A stretch of DNA of 64,000 nt, taken from positions 1 through 64,000 of the forward strand of contig QOUV01000003.1 in NCBI GenBank assembly GCA_003862155.1, given 5' to 3'. Origin of the DNA: Lachnospiraceae bacterium. Its GTDB lineage: Bacteria; Bacillota; Clostridia; Lachnospirales; Lachnospiraceae. Position numbers and translations under genes: made by a program. Below, piece by piece: positions 61,134-64,000 of the stretch; the stretch's first letter is position 1, and each line of letters starts with the position of its first letter. The notes below the pieces were generated by a model that searched no databases, was not told the DNA's origin, and was given only the letters and a program-made list of their open reading frames with translations.

Positions 61134-62336
61134 TCATTTGTCGTCGTCCACAAGGCCGTCCTGCTTCATCATCTGCTTCATTACATCCACATCCGACGAA
61201 ACGTCCCATGCGTCGTCCATAAACATCTGATCCAGTATCTTCTCACAAGCTGCATTTATAAGGTCAAGAGAGCTTTCGATCTCGCTCTTCATCTGGCTTA
61301 TATTTTCGGTGTCAGGCTGATTCTGCGCAGAGGCATAAGTCTGCACCAGTTTTTTGGTAGTAGGAAGGTAATAGTCCAAAAGTTTCCTGAGATGCGGCGC
61401 TGTCTCAGGTTTCTTTTTTACTGCTGAAAATATCCGCTTCGTAATGTTTTCAAGCTTATCGAGCTTTTCCGACATACTCTGGTCCGGGATTATCTCGTTT
61501 AAATGGTGAAAGTCCTCTATATACTGCTCACCCTGTTCGATAACCTTCTTCGCTTCCTCTGAAAGGTTCTCGCTGGCTGCGGCCTCTTCAGCTTCTTCGG
61601 CCTTCTTTGCCGCCTTCTCTGAAGCGTGCTCCCTCTCATAGTTTACATAGTAGCGGTAGGCGTTTTCAGATAGGATAAGGACTGTCTCATCTTCATCGAG
61701 CACTGCTCCCGGAAGGAATCCGTTAGACATCAGATCCCTGATATCGGAAAGTACCTGCTCCCGCGACTCCCTGGTCCTTATCATAAGCTCATCTATCGTA
61801 ATATATTCGTCCCTGCCTACGATATCTTTGTACTTTAAAAATACCTTGTGAAGCCTTGTAATATTTACGGCCTTTTTCAGCGGTTTTACAAATGCAAAGA
61901 AAACCGCTGCCGAGACTGCCGTTCCTATAAGATATAAAAGATTCTTTCCAAATGCGGCACCAGCAAATCCCAGCGCAAACATGATGCACATCACCATAAT
62001 AAGCAGATAGAAGGCCTCTCTGCCTGAGTTTTCAGAAGCTATCGTGTCTTTTTTTGTAAAGGCCGTCTCTGTCTCTTTGTCCTGCGCATGAAATTTCGAC
62101 CTGAATGAATTTTTCGCTGCATCAGCTGTCCTTTTAGCGGCGTCAGCTGTTCTCCTGCCGGCATCTGCTGCCCTTCTGCCAGCGTCTAATGCCTGATCTG
62201 CAAGGTCACGCTCCATATCCGAAAGCTCCTGTCCCAGATCATAGCTCAGATACGAAAAATCTCCGGTCTCTATAGAATGGTTGATCCTTCCGACCATGTC
62301 GTTGGCGGCCTGGCCCAGTCTGTCAAATATACCCAT
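61134..62336 (-). CDS. XpaC-like protein (BCIP hydrolysis family)
   Basis: A 400-residue protein from ATG 62336. An N-terminal segment of Arg/Ala/Asp repeats (DAGRRAADAGRRTADAAKR) is followed by two membrane helices (LLIMVMCIMFALGFAGAAFG; YLIGTAVSAAVFFAFV). A cytoplasmic part has a winged-helix-like region and a long helical tail with Glu/Ala. The family is named for hydrolysis of 5-bromo-4-chloroindolyl phosphate; true activity is unknown. Confidence 0.85.
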   Translation of the reverse strand: MGIFDRLGQAANDMVGRINHSIETGDFSYLSYDLGQELSDMERDLADQALDAGRRAADAGRRTADAAKRTADAAKNSFRSKFHAQDKETETAFTKKDTIASENSGREAFYLLIMVMCIMFALGFAGAAFGKNLLYLIGTAVSAAVFFAFVKPLKKAVNITRLHKVFLKYKDIVGRDEYITIDELMIRTRESREQVLSDIRDLMSNGFLPGAVLDEDETVLILSENAYRYYVNYEREHASEKAAKKAEEAEEAAASENLSEEAKKVIEQGEQYIEDFHHLNEIIPDQSMSEKLDKLENITKRIFSAVKKKPETAPHLRKLLDYYLPTTKKLVQTYASAQNQPDTENISQMKSEIESSLDLINAACEKILDQMFMDDAWDVSSDVDVMKQMMKQDGLVDDDK

Positions 62337-62362
62337 ACATTCTCCGATCCTGTTTAAAAAAA

Positions 62363-64000
62363 TCAATCAAATCCGAGTATCCTGTTCACCTGTCCCTCAT
62401 TGAACCTGATGGACTTCTTCCCGGTGGCTTCTATCTCATAAAGCGCATGCGATGCCAGATGCTCCGCAGCCTGCTCGAGGTCACGGCACCCCGGAGTATC
62501 GTGGAAATGCTCTATAATGCTGTTTACAGCTGATTCTGTAAGCGAGCACTCCTCCGGCTTCATCCCCAGGTGCTTTAAGATCTTCGGAAGCGAATAGTCC
62601 CGGAAAATTATCTTTTTCTCCTTCGGCGTATAGTCCGGTATCTCTATCACGGCAAATCTCGACCGAAGCGGTCCGCTGATTTTTGAAATATCGTTGGCTG
62701 TCGCTATTGGATAGACTCCGTTCGTAGGGATAGCACACTCCATGTAGTTGTCCGTAAAGCCTAAATTGTCGAAAAGCGTAAGAAGCGAATCGGCTGAATT
62801 TCCGTTTGAAGTATTCGAGTCAGCCTTGTCGAGCTCGTTTATAACGAATACGACGTTTGACGATCCAGCCTTTACGAAAGCATCCATTATGCGTCCCGTT
62901 CTCGCGTTCACATAGATTCTCGAGCTTCCGGTCAGGGCACTCGGATCACGCACTGTACTCATATCGAGGACTGCCCACGGCATTTTTAAAATCTTTGCGA
63001 CCGCGTAAGCTATCTGCGACTTTCCAGTCCCGGCAGGGCCCACTAGGAGCAGTCCGTAGAACGGGAGCGTATGCGTCCTGTTTATCTGAATTATAGTTTC
63101 GATCACTCTCTGCTTTACTTCTTCGAGGCCATACAGCTCGTCGTCTAAAATCTGTCTCGCCTCGTGCGGATCTATCGGCTCAAAAAACGAGGTCTTCCAC
63201 TGTACGCTCATCATTAGTGACAGAGCGTGCTGGGCGTGTCTCTTCTCGTCTGCCCCGATCGTATCGTCATCTAAGAGCCGAAGCGTAGAATAGGCCCAGT
63301 CCCTGATATTATCTGGAAGAGTATCCTCCATGCACCAGACGTAGTCCCGAAGTTCCGGGATTCTTGTGATGGCAGAGGCCTTTTTATTTTCATTGTCTCT
63401 TATGACGATCTGCGAAGTCCTCAAACGCTCGACCATGGATTTTATCAGATCGCCCGATACCGGCTTTAAGGAGTCACTCTCCATTGACTGGCCCGCTCTT
63501 ATTTTTCTGATGCGAAAGCCAGCTGTCAGGAAATCTCCGGAAATTCTTACAGCGAAGTGGTTCTTTGAAAGATAGTCAACAAGCTTTTCATATCTGACAT
63601 CTAAGGCTTTAACTTTTAGTGAAAAAAGCTTCCCGCCGGTCTTATATTCAAAAGCGTATGACTTTCCTGTCTTTGAAAAACCGCCTGTGATCTCAGTCTT
63701 ATCCTTCTGTTCTGGAAGAGATACTATCATCAGAGTATCGGTATTATCCACAGGAGGAATCCTTACCAGATCATCATCAATACTATCAGATGAAGATGGG
63801 GATTTGGTTTTTACGAGGAGCCCAAGCTTTATGTAACTTTCGAGCACCGCATCGATGTCTGCACCGCTGATATTGTCCTTTTTCTCGTCGCGGAGCTGCT
63901 GCCAGAAATCGTAGAGCTCCTTTTTCTGGTCCTCGTCGATAAAAGCAGCAAAGTCCAGTCGCTTTTCTTTTAGTACGTCAGTAAGTTCAAGGCTTCTCAT
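62363..64000 (-). CDS. Lon-like AAA+ ATPase without protease domain
   Basis: 545 residues visible from an ATG at the very edge (the true start may lie outside). Residues about 1-275 are a unique helical N-terminus. The AAA+ domain (about 280-540) has Walker A GPAGTGKS (321-328), sensor-1 IATAND, Arg-finger region GPLRSRFAVIEIP and sensor-2 TPGCRDLEQ, all closest to Lon. Walker B reads VVFVINELDKAD: the Asp before the catalytic Glu is Asn. No Ser-Lys protease domain follows. It abuts xpaC and telA, so it may be the motor of that membrane system. Confidence 0.82.
   Translation of the reverse strand: MRSLELTDVLKEKRLDFAAFIDEDQKKELYDFWQQLRDEKKDNISGADIDAVLESYIKLGLLVKTKSPSSSDSIDDDLVRIPPVDNTDTLMIVSLPEQKDKTEITGGFSKTGKSYAFEYKTGGKLFSLKVKALDVRYEKLVDYLSKNHFAVRISGDFLTAGFRIRKIRAGQSMESDSLKPVSGDLIKSMVERLRTSQIVIRDNENKKASAITRIPELRDYVWCMEDTLPDNIRDWAYSTLRLLDDDTIGADEKRHAQHALSLMMSVQWKTSFFEPIDPHEARQILDDELYGLEEVKQRVIETIIQINRTHTLPFYGLLLVGPAGTGKSQIAYAVAKILKMPWAVLDMSTVRDPSALTGSSRIYVNARTGRIMDAFVKAGSSNVVFVINELDKADSNTSNGNSADSLLTLFDNLGFTDNYMECAIPTNGVYPIATANDISKISGPLRSRFAVIEIPDYTPKEKKIIFRDYSLPKILKHLGMKPEECSLTESAVNSIIEHFHDTPGCRDLEQAAEHLASHALYEIEATGKKSIRFNEGQVNRILGFD

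Overview
The window reads as chromosomal DNA of an anaerobic Firmicute of class Clostridia, most likely family Lachnospiraceae. Support comes from the gene order (remA-gmk-rpoZ-rimO-pgsA; rplU-prp-rpmA-obgE; yggS-sepF-ylmH-lspA-rluD), a ribosomal protein L27 with the Firmicute N-terminal extension plus its processing protease, RecU, a complete rnfCDGEAB cluster, a NadD-YqeK fusion and a HisF-like/HisI/HisE fusion. Codon use looks even and mid-GC. No rRNA, tRNA, CRISPR array or prophage was recognised. The species cannot be named from the sequence alone.

Layout. 1-226: 3' end of an IS66-type insertion sequence abutting a 5'-truncated transglutaminase-like surface protein. 848-4588: envelope O-acylation pair (MBOAT plus AlgX/DHHW-type protein) and a lysine/alanine-repeat lipoprotein. 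4589-5747: about 1.1 kb without a convincing gene, packed with tandem and inverted repeats. 5748-7490: rqcH, divergent from remA with two back-to-back promoters. 7620-13077: remA-gmk-rpoZ-rimO-pgsA-cinA-rsmD-coaD and a coiled-coil gene. 13130-15211: HAD phosphatase, RluA-type synthase, recU. 15271-20282: histidine genes hisZ-G-D-B and a HisF-like-HisIE fusion, continuing into radical-SAM genes and RNase G. 24185-28356: rplU-prp-rpmA, obgE, yhbY, nadD-yqeK, rsfS. 28500-34706: ferredoxin-like DUF362 protein, lexA, a Xre regulator, an amino-acid ABC transporter and a Xer-type recombinase.

From 34741 on, nearly all genes are on the minus strand. They comprise rluD-lspA-aroB-ylmH-sepF-yggS-HlyD-like; rplT-rpmI-infC with a leader attenuator and an ATT start; a 68-codon gene with a sigma-D-like promoter; ppk1, ppx, pheA, a membrane protein, a DnaJ-like protein and a DUF5685 protein; apbE; a glutathione peroxidase; the Rnf complex; and proB-telA-xpaC-AAA ATPase at the right edge. 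Plus-strand exceptions are two tandem hypB paralogues.

How the genes work together. Most of the window is housekeeping: translation, ribosome assembly and rescue, histidine, shikimate and phenylalanine synthesis, polyphosphate. Energy conservation is represented by Rnf (ferredoxin:NAD+ oxidoreductase), and the nearby apbE can attach the FMN that RnfG and RnfD need. The least understood parts are the repeat-rich region at 4.6-5.7 kb, the sigma-D-like small gene, the orphan hypB pair, the DUF5685/DnaJ/membrane trio, and the Lon-like AAA+/XpaC/TelA operon, whose ATPase has an altered Walker B motif.
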